A DNA stretch of 9,536 bases from an uncultured Curvibacter sp. (GTDB taxonomy: Bacteria > Pseudomonadota > Gammaproteobacteria > Burkholderiales > Burkholderiaceae), in the NCBI GenBank assembly GCA_946481355.1, contig CAMLNH010000080.1, positions 1-9,536 of the forward strand, read 5' to 3'. Positions within the stretch are counted from its first letter, which is position 1. Every line of letters starts with the position of its first letter. A program made the position numbers and the translations under genes. The notes beneath the pieces are model-generated. The model saw nothing but the letters and a program-made list of their open reading frames with translations. It searched no databases and had not been told where the DNA came from. Shown piece after piece: positions 1 through 5,874 of this stretch.

Positions 1-290
1 AGCTTGTAGATCCAGCGCAGCATGGTGCGCTCGATCACGATGCCGATCAGGCCCACGGCCAGCGGCGCCAGCAGCAGCATCCACCAGTAGCCGATGCCCA
101 GGTAGTTCATGGCCATCCAGGTGAACAACGCCCCCAGCATGAACAGCGCCCCGTGCGCGAAGTTGATCACGTTGAGCAGGCCGAAGATCACGGCCAGGCC
201 CAGGCTCAGGATCGCGTAGAAGGAGCCGTTGACCAGCCCCAGCAGGAGCTGGCTCAGCAGGGCGGGCAGCGATTTACCAAAGATTTCCAT
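1..290 (-). CDS. livH: Branched-chain amino acid ABC transporter permease LivH, partial (N-terminal 96 residues)
   Basis: This is the 5' part of an inner-membrane permease of the LivH type, which forms one half of the channel of a branched-chain-amino-acid-like ABC importer. The fragment begins MEIFGKSLPALLSQLL and continues with the family hallmark NGSFYAILSLGLAVIFGLL, then NVINFAHGALFMLGALF at about residues 39-55. At least two further hydrophobic segments are visible before the window edge. LivH proteins are usually near 290-310 residues, so roughly two thirds lies outside the window. The ATG at 288-290 was chosen because the LivH homology starts there; no clear Shine-Dalgarno sequence precedes it. 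It is the fourth gene of the livG-livF-binding protein-livH set, and a LivM partner probably follows to the left. The transported substrate cannot be read from the permease. Confidence 0.93.
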   Translation of the reverse strand, partial: MEIFGKSLPALLSQLLLGLVNGSFYAILSLGLAVIFGLLNVINFAHGALFMLGALFTWMAMNYLGIGYWWMLLLAPLAVGLIGIVIERTMLRWIYK

Positions 291-305
291 GTGTACAGCA
301 CGTTG

Positions 306-342
306 CAGGGCCTGCCCACACCGTCGGCGTGGGCAGGCCCTG
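306..342 (-). other. Perfect 14-bp hairpin between the binding-protein gene and livH
   Basis: The arms at 306-319 (CAGGGCCTGCCCAC) and 329-342 are perfectly complementary around a 9-nt loop. On the transcribed (minus) strand the hairpin starts about 10 nt after the TGA of the binding-protein gene and ends about 15 nt before the livH ATG. No run of U follows, so it does not look like a full intrinsic terminator. In transporter operons such intergenic stems often protect the upstream mRNA or partly terminate, giving more binding protein than permease. That role is inferred here. Confidence 0.7.
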
Positions 343-352
343 GTTTAGACGA

Positions 353-1546
353 TCACTTCCAGAGGGCGCACTTGCTCTCGGCCTTGGTGGTGAACACCTC
401 GTCGCCGGGCAGCTTCTTCACGACCTTGTAGTAGTCCCAGGCTTGCTTGGACTCGGCGGGCGACTTGACCTGCATCAGGTACATGTCGTGCACGTAGCGG
501 CCGTCCTGGCGGATCACGCCTTCGGCGTAGAAGTCCTTGAGCTTGGTGCTCTTCAGGTAGGCCATCACCTTGTCGGCGTCTTCCGTCTTGGTGGCTTGCA
601 GGGCCTTGAGGTAGTTCATCGTGGCCGAGTAGTTGGCGGCCTGGATGTCCGTGGGCATGCGCTTGGTCTTGTCGAAGAACTTCTTGCCGAAGGCGCGCGA
701 TTCGTCGTTCAGGTTCCAGTCCCAGCTCGTGGTGAGCAGCAGGCCTTCGGTGTTGCGCAGGCCCATGCTGTGCACGTCGGAGTTGAAGACCAGCAGACCG
801 GCCATCTTCATGCTCTTGTTGATGCCGAACTCACGCGCGGCCTTGATGGCGTTGATGGTGTCGCCGCCGGCGTTGGCCAGACCCAGGATCTGGGCCTTGG
901 AGTTCTGGGCCTGCAGCAGGAAGGACGAGAAGTCGGACGCGTTCAGCGGGTGGCGCACGGCGCCGGCCACGGTGCCGCCCTTGGCCTTGACCACGTTGGA
1001 GGCATCGGTCTCCAGCAGCTGGCCGAAGGCGTAGTCGGCGGTCAGGAAGTACCAGCTCTTGCCGCCCTGGTCCACGATGGCACCGGCCGTGCCCTTGGCC
1101 AGGGCCACAGTGTCGTAGGCGTAGTGGATGGTGTAGGGCGTGCACTGGGCGTTGGTCAGCGCGGAGCCGCCGGCGCCGTTGACGAAGAAGACGCGCTTCT
1201 TCTCGTTGGCCACCTGGGCCATGGCCAGGGCGGTGCCGCTGTTGGTGCCGCCGAAGAGCATGGTCAGGCCCTGCGTGTCGATCCACTCGCGCGCCTTGGA
1301 GGCAGCGATGTCGGCCTTGTTCTGGTGATCGGCCGAGAGCAGCTCGATGGGCTTGCCGTTGACCTTGCCGCCGAAGTCGTCAATGGCCATCTGGATGGCC
1401 AGCGCGCCGTTCTTGCCGTCCACGTCGGAGTAGAGGCTGGACATGTCGGTGATGAAGCCGATGCGGACCTTGTCCTGCGCTTGCGCGGTGGCGGCCAGGC
1501 CGGCGATACCCATCGCGAGGGCGATGGCGGTCAGTTGTCTTTTCAT
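353..1546 (-). CDS. ABC transporter periplasmic substrate-binding protein, LivK/Peripla_BP_6 type
   Basis: This is a periplasmic binding protein that would deliver a ligand to the LivHMGF-type channel encoded around it. From the ATG at 1544-1546 the product is 397 residues. It starts MKRQLTAIALAMGIAGLAAT and has a Sec signal peptide with probable cleavage after AQA at residue 23. The mature part opens with DKVRIGFITDMSSLYSD, typical of type I periplasmic folds (Peripla_BP_6). Conserved family features include FGGTNSGTALAMA near residues 98-110 and the DYAFG stretch near 171-175. Two cysteines, C135 and C393, may form a disulfide. An in-frame start 19 codons upstream was rejected because it would bury the signal peptide and lacks the ribosome site seen at 1551-1556. 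The gene sits 53 bp after livF. The ligand is unknown: family members bind branched-chain amino acids but also amides, urea or aromatic acids. Confidence 0.92.
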   Translation of the reverse strand: MKRQLTAIALAMGIAGLAATAQAQDKVRIGFITDMSSLYSDVDGKNGALAIQMAIDDFGGKVNGKPIELLSADHQNKADIAASKAREWIDTQGLTMLFGGTNSGTALAMAQVANEKKRVFFVNGAGGSALTNAQCTPYTIHYAYDTVALAKGTAGAIVDQGGKSWYFLTADYAFGQLLETDASNVVKAKGGTVAGAVRHPLNASDFSSFLLQAQNSKAQILGLANAGGDTINAIKAAREFGINKSMKMAGLLVFNSDVHSMGLRNTEGLLLTTSWDWNLNDESRAFGKKFFDKTKRMPTDIQAANYSATMNYLKALQATKTEDADKVMAYLKSTKLKDFYAEGVIRQDGRYVHDMYLMQVKSPAESKQAWDYYKVVKKLPGDEVFTTKAESKCALWK

Positions 1547-1550
1547 GTTG

Positions 1551-1556
1551 TCTCCT
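1551..1556 (-). promoter_or_regulatory. Shine-Dalgarno site that fixes the binding-protein start
   Basis: On the minus strand AGGAGA lies 4 nt before the ATG at 1544-1546. This is the strongest ribosome site in the liv operon. It supports the start that exposes the signal peptide, and is consistent with high translation of the binding protein. Confidence 0.75.
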
Positions 1557-1599
1557 GGTGAGGTGGTGGGGGAAAAGAACCGGATGAGGGGGCCGGGCG

Positions 1600-2313
1600 T
1601 CACACGCCCAGCAGTTCGTTGAGCACGGCCGTCTTGGCCTGCAGCTGCGCGGCGGGGAACTGCTCGACGATGCGGCCGTGCTCCATGACGTAGAAGCGGT
1701 CGGCCAGCGGCGCGGCGAAGCGGAAGTTCTGCTCCACCATGACGATGGTGTAGCCCTTCTCGCGCAGGGTCACGATCATGCGCGCCAGCGCCTGCACGAT
1801 CACCGGCGCCAGGCCTTCGGAGATTTCATCGAGCAGCAGCAGCTTGGCGCCCGTGCGCAGGATGCGCGCCACGGCCAGCATCTGCTGCTCGCCACCGGAG
1901 AGGCGCGTGCCCTGGCTCTGGCGGCGTTCGGCCAGGTTGGGGAACATGGCGTAGATCTCGTCGATCGACATGCCGCCGTCCGTGCCCTTGAGCTGCGGGG
2001 GCAGCAGCAGGTTTTCTTCGCACGAGAGGCTGGAGAAGATGCCGCGTTCCTCGGGGCAGTAGCCCACGCCCAGGTGGGCGATGCGGTGCGTGGGGGAGGC
2101 GATGGTCTCCACCCCGTTGATCTGGATCGAACCCTGGCGCGTGCCCGTCAGGCCCATGATGGCGCGCAGCGTGGTGGTGCGGCCGGCGCCGTTGCGGCCC
2201 AGCAGCGTCACCACCTCGCCCGGGTGCACCACCATGTCCACGCCGTGCAGCACATGCGATTCGCCGTACCAGGCCTGCAGATTCTTGATTTCGAGTGCGG
2301 GAGTCGTTGTCAT
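1600..2313 (-). CDS. livF: Branched-chain amino acid ABC transporter ATP-binding protein LivF
   Basis: This is the second cytoplasmic ATPase of the importer (237 residues), acting as a heterodimer with LivG. Visible in order are the Walker A region GRNGAGRTT (39-47), a PEERGIF segment after the Q-loop region (88-93), signature LSGGEQQ (138-144), Walker B LLLLDE (158-163) and the switch segment MVEQN (192-196). Gln in place of the switch His is usual for LivF. The Walker A position normally held by Lys is Arg45 (codon CGC), which is unusual for an ABC ATPase. ATG at 2311-2313 is preferred; it lies 2 nt after the livG stop. A TTG two codons upstream would overlap that stop and has no better ribosome site. 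Length and motifs otherwise fit an intact LivF. Confidence 0.93.
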   Translation of the reverse strand: MTTTPALEIKNLQAWYGESHVLHGVDMVVHPGEVVTLLGRNGAGRTTTLRAIMGLTGTRQGSIQINGVETIASPTHRIAHLGVGYCPEERGIFSSLSCEENLLLPPQLKGTDGGMSIDEIYAMFPNLAERRQSQGTRLSGGEQQMLAVARILRTGAKLLLLDEISEGLAPVIVQALARMIVTLREKGYTIVMVEQNFRFAAPLADRFYVMEHGRIVEQFPAAQLQAKTAVLNELLGV

Positions 2314-2315
2314 GC

Positions 2316-3086
2316 TCAATGCGCGCCTTGCAGTTCGCCAGAAGTGGTGCCCATATAGGCTTCCATCACCTGCGGGTTGCGCGACACCTCGGCGTAGGGG
2401 CCCTCGGCCAGCACGGCGCCGCGCTGCAGCACCGTGATCGTGTCGGCGATGGTCGAGACCACGCCCATGTTGTGCTCCACCATCAGGATGGTGCGGCCGG
2501 CCGAAACCTTCTTGATCAGCTGCGTCACGCGGTCCACGTCCTCGTGGCCCATGCCCTGGGTGGGCTCGTCGAGCAGCATCAGCTCGGGCTCCATGGCCAG
2601 GGTGGTGGCGATCTCCAGCGCGCGCTTGCGGCCGTAGGAGAGATTCACGGTCAGCTCGTGTGCCCAGCTCTCCAGGCCCACCTCGGCCAGCAGGGCCAGG
2701 GCACGCTCGTTGAGCTGGTCCAGCGTGCGCTCGCTCTTCCAGAAGTGGTAGGCCGTGCCCAGCTGGCGCTGCAGCGCGATGCGCACGTTCTCCAGCAGCG
2801 TCAGGTGCGGGAATACCGCCGAGATCTGGAAGGAGCGGATGATGCCGCGCCGCGCAATCTGCGCCGGGCGTTCCCGCGTGATGTCGATGCCGTTGAAAAG
2901 AATCGAGCCCGAGGTGGGCTCCAGAAACTTGGTCAACAGGTTGAAACAGGTCGTCTTACCGGCGCCATTCGGCCCGATCAGCGCGTGGATGGAGCCGCTC
3001 ACCACGGACAGGTCCACCTGGCTCACGGCCGTGAATCCCTTGAACTCCTTGGTGAGCTGGTGCGTCTGCAGAATGATGTTGCTCAT
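2316..3086 (-). CDS. livG: Branched-chain amino acid ABC transporter ATP-binding protein LivG
   Basis: This is the first gene of the liv-type operon and encodes a 256-residue cytoplasmic ATPase. It has Walker A GPNGAGKTT (38-46), Q-loop Gln87 in RSFQISAVFP, the LivG-style degenerate signature LSYGRKR (149-155), Walker B LMLLDE (169-174) with PTQGM following, and switch His205 in MVEHN. The length is typical for LivG, which pairs with LivF to drive import. The ATG at 3084-3086 gives a standard N-terminus (LQTHQLTKEFKGFTAV). No Shine-Dalgarno is visible before it, only a GC-rich CGCCCCA stretch, so initiation may be leaderless. The stop is 2 nt before the livF ATG, so the two ATPases are probably translationally coupled. 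Confidence 0.95.
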   Translation of the reverse strand: MSNIILQTHQLTKEFKGFTAVSQVDLSVVSGSIHALIGPNGAGKTTCFNLLTKFLEPTSGSILFNGIDITRERPAQIARRGIIRSFQISAVFPHLTLLENVRIALQRQLGTAYHFWKSERTLDQLNERALALLAEVGLESWAHELTVNLSYGRKRALEIATTLAMEPELMLLDEPTQGMGHEDVDRVTQLIKKVSAGRTILMVEHNMGVVSTIADTITVLQRGAVLAEGPYAEVSRNPQVMEAYMGTTSGELQGAH

Positions 3087-3140
3087 TGGGGCGCGAGCAT
3101 AGGCCCGCGCCCAGCAGGCACCTAGGGTGTTAGTCCCTAT
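3087..3140 (-). promoter_or_regulatory. Candidate livG promoter with an upstream TAGGG/CCCTA dyad
   Basis: Reading the minus strand toward livG, a perfect inverted repeat TAGGG-N7-CCCTA spans 3123-3139. It is followed by a possible -10 hexamer TATGCT at 3096-3101, with no recognisable -35 at normal spacing. If transcription starts about 7 nt past that hexamer, near 3089, the dyad centre (3131) lies at about -42. That is the usual place for a class II activator site. The RNA would then begin only a few nt before the livG ATG, which agrees with the missing ribosome site. The dyad is directly visible; the promoter and its activator are inference. Confidence 0.45.
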
Positions 3141-3183
3141 GCATAAATACCTACCGCTTAACCCGGATCGGCCATGGGGATTT

Positions 3184-3212
3184 GCCCCCGCGGGAGCGTG
3201 GGGCCCGGGGGC
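3184..3212 (-). terminator. GC-rich hairpin just after ptxD (possible operon end)
   Basis: Arms GCCCCCG (3184-3190) and CGGGGGC (3206-3212) flank a 15-nt loop, directly after the ptxD TGA (3213-3215). The following bases on the transcribed strand are AAATCC, not a U-run, so intrinsic termination would be weak. It may instead stabilise the 3' end of the ptx mRNA. It also separates the ptx operon from the livG promoter region. Confidence 0.4.
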
Positions 3213-4208
3213 TCATTCCACCATGTCGGCCACCGTGACCCGGTCGCTGAAATGCTCGCCGCGCAGCGCCTGCAGCAGGTTGTCTGCCGCGCGGTGCTCG
3301 ATGGCCAGGCGCACCTGCTGCACCGCGGAGCCGATGTGCGGCGTGAACACCGTCCGGTCGCTCCGGAGCAGCGCGGGGTGGACTTCGGTGGGCCGGTCTG
3401 GCAGCAGCCAGTCTTCCATTTCATAGACGTCTGCCGCATAGGCGCCCAGCCGGCCGCTCTCCAGCGCCCGGGCCACCGCCGCCTCGTCCACCACCGAGCC
3501 GCGCCCGATGTTGACCAGGATCTGCCCCGGCCTGGCCCGTGCCAGCGCACGATCGCTGATGAGGTGGCGCGTCTGCGCCAGCAGCGGCAGGGCCATGATC
3601 AGGTAGTCCGCCCGCTGCAGTGCCGAGTCCAGGTCCACCGGCTGCACCCGCGGATCCCGCACCCGCGGGTCCACGCCCAGCAGCCCGGCGCAGCCGAAGC
3701 CGACCAGCCGGTCCACGATGGCGCGTCCCACCGGGCCCAGGCCCACCACCGCCACGGTGGACTGGTGCAGGCCCGTGCCATAGAGCGTCGGCCGCCAGCC
3801 GGCGTAGCCGCGGCGCACCGCGCGGTCACCGGCCAGCACATGGCGCGCCGCCGCAATCGCCAGCCCGATGGCGAGCTCGGCGGTGGGTTCGGTCAGCAGA
3901 TCGCGCACAAAGCTCACGCTCACGCCGGCTTCGGCGCAGGCGCGCAGATCAAAGTTGTCGTGGCCCTTGAGCGCGCAGGCCACGGTGCGCAGCATGGGCG
4001 CCTGTTCCAGTGTGCGGCGGTCCACCCGGTCGGGCATGAAGGCCAGCAGGCCTTCGGCTTCCTGCAGGTGCGCCATCAGCACGTCGTCGCTCCAGGGCTC
4101 GGGCCCCGGGTTCATCACCACGCGGCCGTGGGCCTGCAGCTTGGCCAGCACCTCCGCATGCACGGGTTGGGTCACGACGATCTTGGGCAGGGAAGAGGTG
4201 TTTGTCAT
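3213..4208 (-). CDS. ptxD: Phosphite dehydrogenase PtxD (NAD:phosphite oxidoreductase)
   Basis: This enzyme oxidises phosphite (P +3) to phosphate with reduction of NAD+ in the cytoplasm. It belongs to the D-2-hydroxyacid dehydrogenase fold, and its 331 residues compare with 336 for P. stutzeri WM88 PtxD. Recalled PtxD hallmarks are present: AFMPDRVD (56-63), CALKGHDNFD (78-87), LLTEPTAELAIGL (104-116), GW then YGTGL (137-147), RGSVVDEAAV (236-245), YAADVYEMEDW (257-267) and TPHIGSAV (289-296). Counterparts of catalytic or pocket residues are M58, K81, W138, Y143, R236, E265, H291, S294 and R300. The Rossmann motif GLGPVG is at 156-161, and D180 at the end of the second strand favours NAD over NADP. 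The one changed pocket residue noticed is I234 for Pro235. The ATG overlaps the ptxC stop in ATGA, and the gene is last in the operon. Another 2-hydroxyacid dehydrogenase is the alternative, but the motifs and transporter genes argue strongly for PtxD. Confidence 0.93.
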   Translation of the reverse strand: MTNTSSLPKIVVTQPVHAEVLAKLQAHGRVVMNPGPEPWSDDVLMAHLQEAEGLLAFMPDRVDRRTLEQAPMLRTVACALKGHDNFDLRACAEAGVSVSFVRDLLTEPTAELAIGLAIAAARHVLAGDRAVRRGYAGWRPTLYGTGLHQSTVAVVGLGPVGRAIVDRLVGFGCAGLLGVDPRVRDPRVQPVDLDSALQRADYLIMALPLLAQTRHLISDRALARARPGQILVNIGRGSVVDEAAVARALESGRLGAYAADVYEMEDWLLPDRPTEVHPALLRSDRTVFTPHIGSAVQQVRLAIEHRAADNLLQALRGEHFSDRVTVADMVE

Positions 4209-5005
4209 TTCAGTCGTTTTCTCAGGGCGGCGCCGATGCTGTCGACCACCAGCACGCAGGCCAGCACCGACAGCAGAATCGCCGAGACCTCGTCGTAGCG
4301 CACCAGCCGCAACGCGGCCATGAGCTCGAAGCCGATGCCGCCGGCACCGACGATGCCCAGCACCGCCGAGGCGCGGAAGTGGTATTCCCAGCGGTAGATG
4401 GTGATGTCGGCCAGCTGTGGCAGCACCTGTGGCAGCACGGCATGCGTGATCACCTGGAAGCGGCTCGCGCCCGCGGCCAGGGCCGCCTCCAGCGGCTTGG
4501 GGTCCACATGCTCGATCGCTTCGGCGTAGAACTTGCCCACCATGCCGCTCGAATGCAGTGCCAGGGCCAGCACGCCGGGCAGCGCACCGAATCCCACCGC
4601 CGCCACGAAGATGATGCCCAGGATGATCTCGGGCACCGAGCGGAAGGCCGCCAGCAGCGCACGCATCACGCGGCCCAGCAGGGGGTGGGGCGTGGTGTTG
4701 GGCGCGGCCAGCAGCGCCAGCGGCAGCGAGAGCAGCACCGTCAGCGCCGTGCCCGCGACCGACATCGCCAGCGTGTCGCGCAGCGGTATGAGCCAGTGCT
4801 GCCAGCGGCTGAAGTTGGGCGGCACCATCTCCGAGCCCAGCTGCTGGATGGCGGGCACTCCTTCGATGAAGCGCTGCAGATCGAAGAAGCCCGTGATGTG
4901 CAGCGCCAGCGCGCAGACCGCCAGCACCCCCGCGGCAAAGCCCAGGCCCCGCAGCTGGCGCCGCCGGTCCGAGGCAACAATGGACTCGAGCGCCAGGCTG
5001 CTCAC
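4205..5005 (-). CDS. ptxC: Phosphite ABC transporter permease PtxC (PhnE family)
   Basis: This is the inner-membrane channel subunit (266 residues) of the phosphite/phosphonate importer formed with PtxA and PtxB. The N-terminal hydrophobic segment (about 21-38) is followed by a periplasmic stretch. The permease core starts near residue 75, with segments around 79-101, 117-150 and 243-260. The cytoplasmic EAA loop that contacts the ATPase is clear at about 173-192 (EAALAAGASRFQVI, then AVLP). The RASAVLGIVGAGGIGFEL block at 211-228 is typical of PhnE-like permeases. Initiation is at GTG (5003-5005), overlapping the ptxB TGA by 4 bp (GTGA), so coupled translation is likely. Its stop overlaps the ptxD start in ATGA. 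The phosphite assignment rests on linkage to PtxD; alone it would be called a phosphonate permease. Confidence 0.9.
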   Translation of the reverse strand: MSSLALESIVASDRRRQLRGLGFAAGVLAVCALALHITGFFDLQRFIEGVPAIQQLGSEMVPPNFSRWQHWLIPLRDTLAMSVAGTALTVLLSLPLALLAAPNTTPHPLLGRVMRALLAAFRSVPEIILGIIFVAAVGFGALPGVLALALHSSGMVGKFYAEAIEHVDPKPLEAALAAGASRFQVITHAVLPQVLPQLADITIYRWEYHFRASAVLGIVGAGGIGFELMAALRLVRYDEVSAILLSVLACVLVVDSIGAALRKRLK

Positions 5006-5874
5006 TTCATGCTTCCCAGGTCGAGTTCGAGGATGGTCGCGGTCTCGCGCAGCACGTCATAGGCCTGGTCGTTCGTCGGCGCGAAGGACTCGACACGGAA
5101 GGCCTTGAGGATCTCCTTGTCCTTCATCTCCAGGAAGGCCGTGCGGATGGCCTGCTTGAGCGCCGGCGCCAGGCTGGCCTGCATCACCACGGGGTAGTTC
5201 GGGATCGGGGCCGACAGGTCCAGCTGCACGATCTTGTTGCTGTCGACGATGCCGCGCGCAATCAGCGTGTCGAGTATGGGCTTGGACAGCGCGCCGGCCG
5301 GCACCTGGCCGGCCTGCACCGCACGTGCCACGGCATCGTGCGTGCCCAGGTGGACCGGGCGGTAGTCCTTCTCGCCGTCGAGCTGGTACTTCTTCAGCAG
5401 GTGCGCCCGCGGTGCCAGATGGCTGGACGTCGAGGCCTGGTCGCCAAAACCGAAGGGCTTGCCGCGCACGTCGGCCAGCGTCTTGACCGGGCCGCCCGCG
5501 GTGGCGATCAGCACCGACTGGTAGGTCGGCGAGCCGCGCTCCACACCCACCGCAAAGGGCTCGATGGCCGGCGCCTTGGACTTGGCCAGCACATAGGAGA
5601 AGGGGCCGAAGTAGGCCACCTCGATGCGCCCGAAGCGCATGGCCTCGATCATGGACGAGTAGTCGGTGGTCACCGTGATCTCGATCTCCTTGCCCAGCAC
5701 CTGCGCAAGATGGCGCTTCAAAGGCTGCGCGTTCTGGATGATGCTGGCCGCGTTTTCGTCGGGCAGCAGCGCCACGCGCAGCTTGTCGGGGTTCTTGCCC
5801 TGGGCGTAAGCGGGCAGGGCGCAGGCCAGCAGCGCGGCGGCGGCGAGTTGGGTGGCGAGACGGCGGTTCAGCAT
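5002..5874 (-). CDS. ptxB: Phosphite-binding periplasmic protein PtxB (PhnD family)
   Basis: This periplasmic binding protein (290 residues) captures the anion for PtxC/PtxA. Residues 1-24 form a Sec signal peptide (ATQLAAAALLACALPAYA) with cleavage near AYA-QG. The mature protein carries PhnD/PtxB-family blocks: VALLPDENAASI (34-45), TTDYSSMIEAMRFGRIEVAY (69-88), FGPFSYVLA (89-97), QASTSSH (146-152) and LGTHDAVA (176-183). In the family the STSSH loop at a helix N-terminus and the Asp of THD help bind the phospho-oxyanion. YSSMIEAM and the STSSH pattern resemble PtxB as recalled from WM88. The ATG at 5872-5874 has a good ribosome site (AAGGAG) 8 nt upstream. The gene overlaps ptxA by 7 bp (ATGCTGA). 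Phosphite specificity is inferred from ptxD; phosphonate binding cannot be excluded by eye. Confidence 0.92.
   Translation of the reverse strand: MLNRRLATQLAAAALLACALPAYAQGKNPDKLRVALLPDENAASIIQNAQPLKRHLAQVLGKEIEITVTTDYSSMIEAMRFGRIEVAYFGPFSYVLAKSKAPAIEPFAVGVERGSPTYQSVLIATAGGPVKTLADVRGKPFGFGDQASTSSHLAPRAHLLKKYQLDGEKDYRPVHLGTHDAVARAVQAGQVPAGALSKPILDTLIARGIVDSNKIVQLDLSAPIPNYPVVMQASLAPALKQAIRTAFLEMKDKEILKAFRVESFAPTNDQAYDVLRETATILELDLGSMK

Noticed and set aside
329..1561. Long plus-strand open frame (410 codons) opposite the binding-protein gene
   Set aside because: It is a GC-driven antisense shadow: Gly/Val/His-rich with no domain, while the minus strand has a signal peptide and clear family motifs.
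1547..1603. Upstream in-frame start for the binding protein (19 extra codons)
   Set aside because: It would place a non-signal stretch before the signal peptide and overlap livF, while the ATG at 1546 has a strong AGGAGA.
2314..2319. TTG start for livF overlapping the livG stop
   Set aside because: The ATG two codons later is the better start codon, with no ribosome-site advantage for TTG.
3192..3211. Possible second G-quadruplex near the ptxD 3' end
   Set aside because: Only three separated G-runs are present, and the stretch is better explained as a GC hairpin.
3174..5062. Plus-strand open frames across ptxD and ptxC (374 and 286 codons)
   Set aside because: They lie opposite well-supported genes and are His/Gln/Arg/Ala-rich in composition, as expected for shadows in high-GC DNA.
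3213..5874. Locus as a phosphonate (C-P lyase) or hypophosphite (htx) system
   Set aside because: No phnG-M, phosphonatase or htxA genes are present, and the dehydrogenase carries PtxD-specific motifs.
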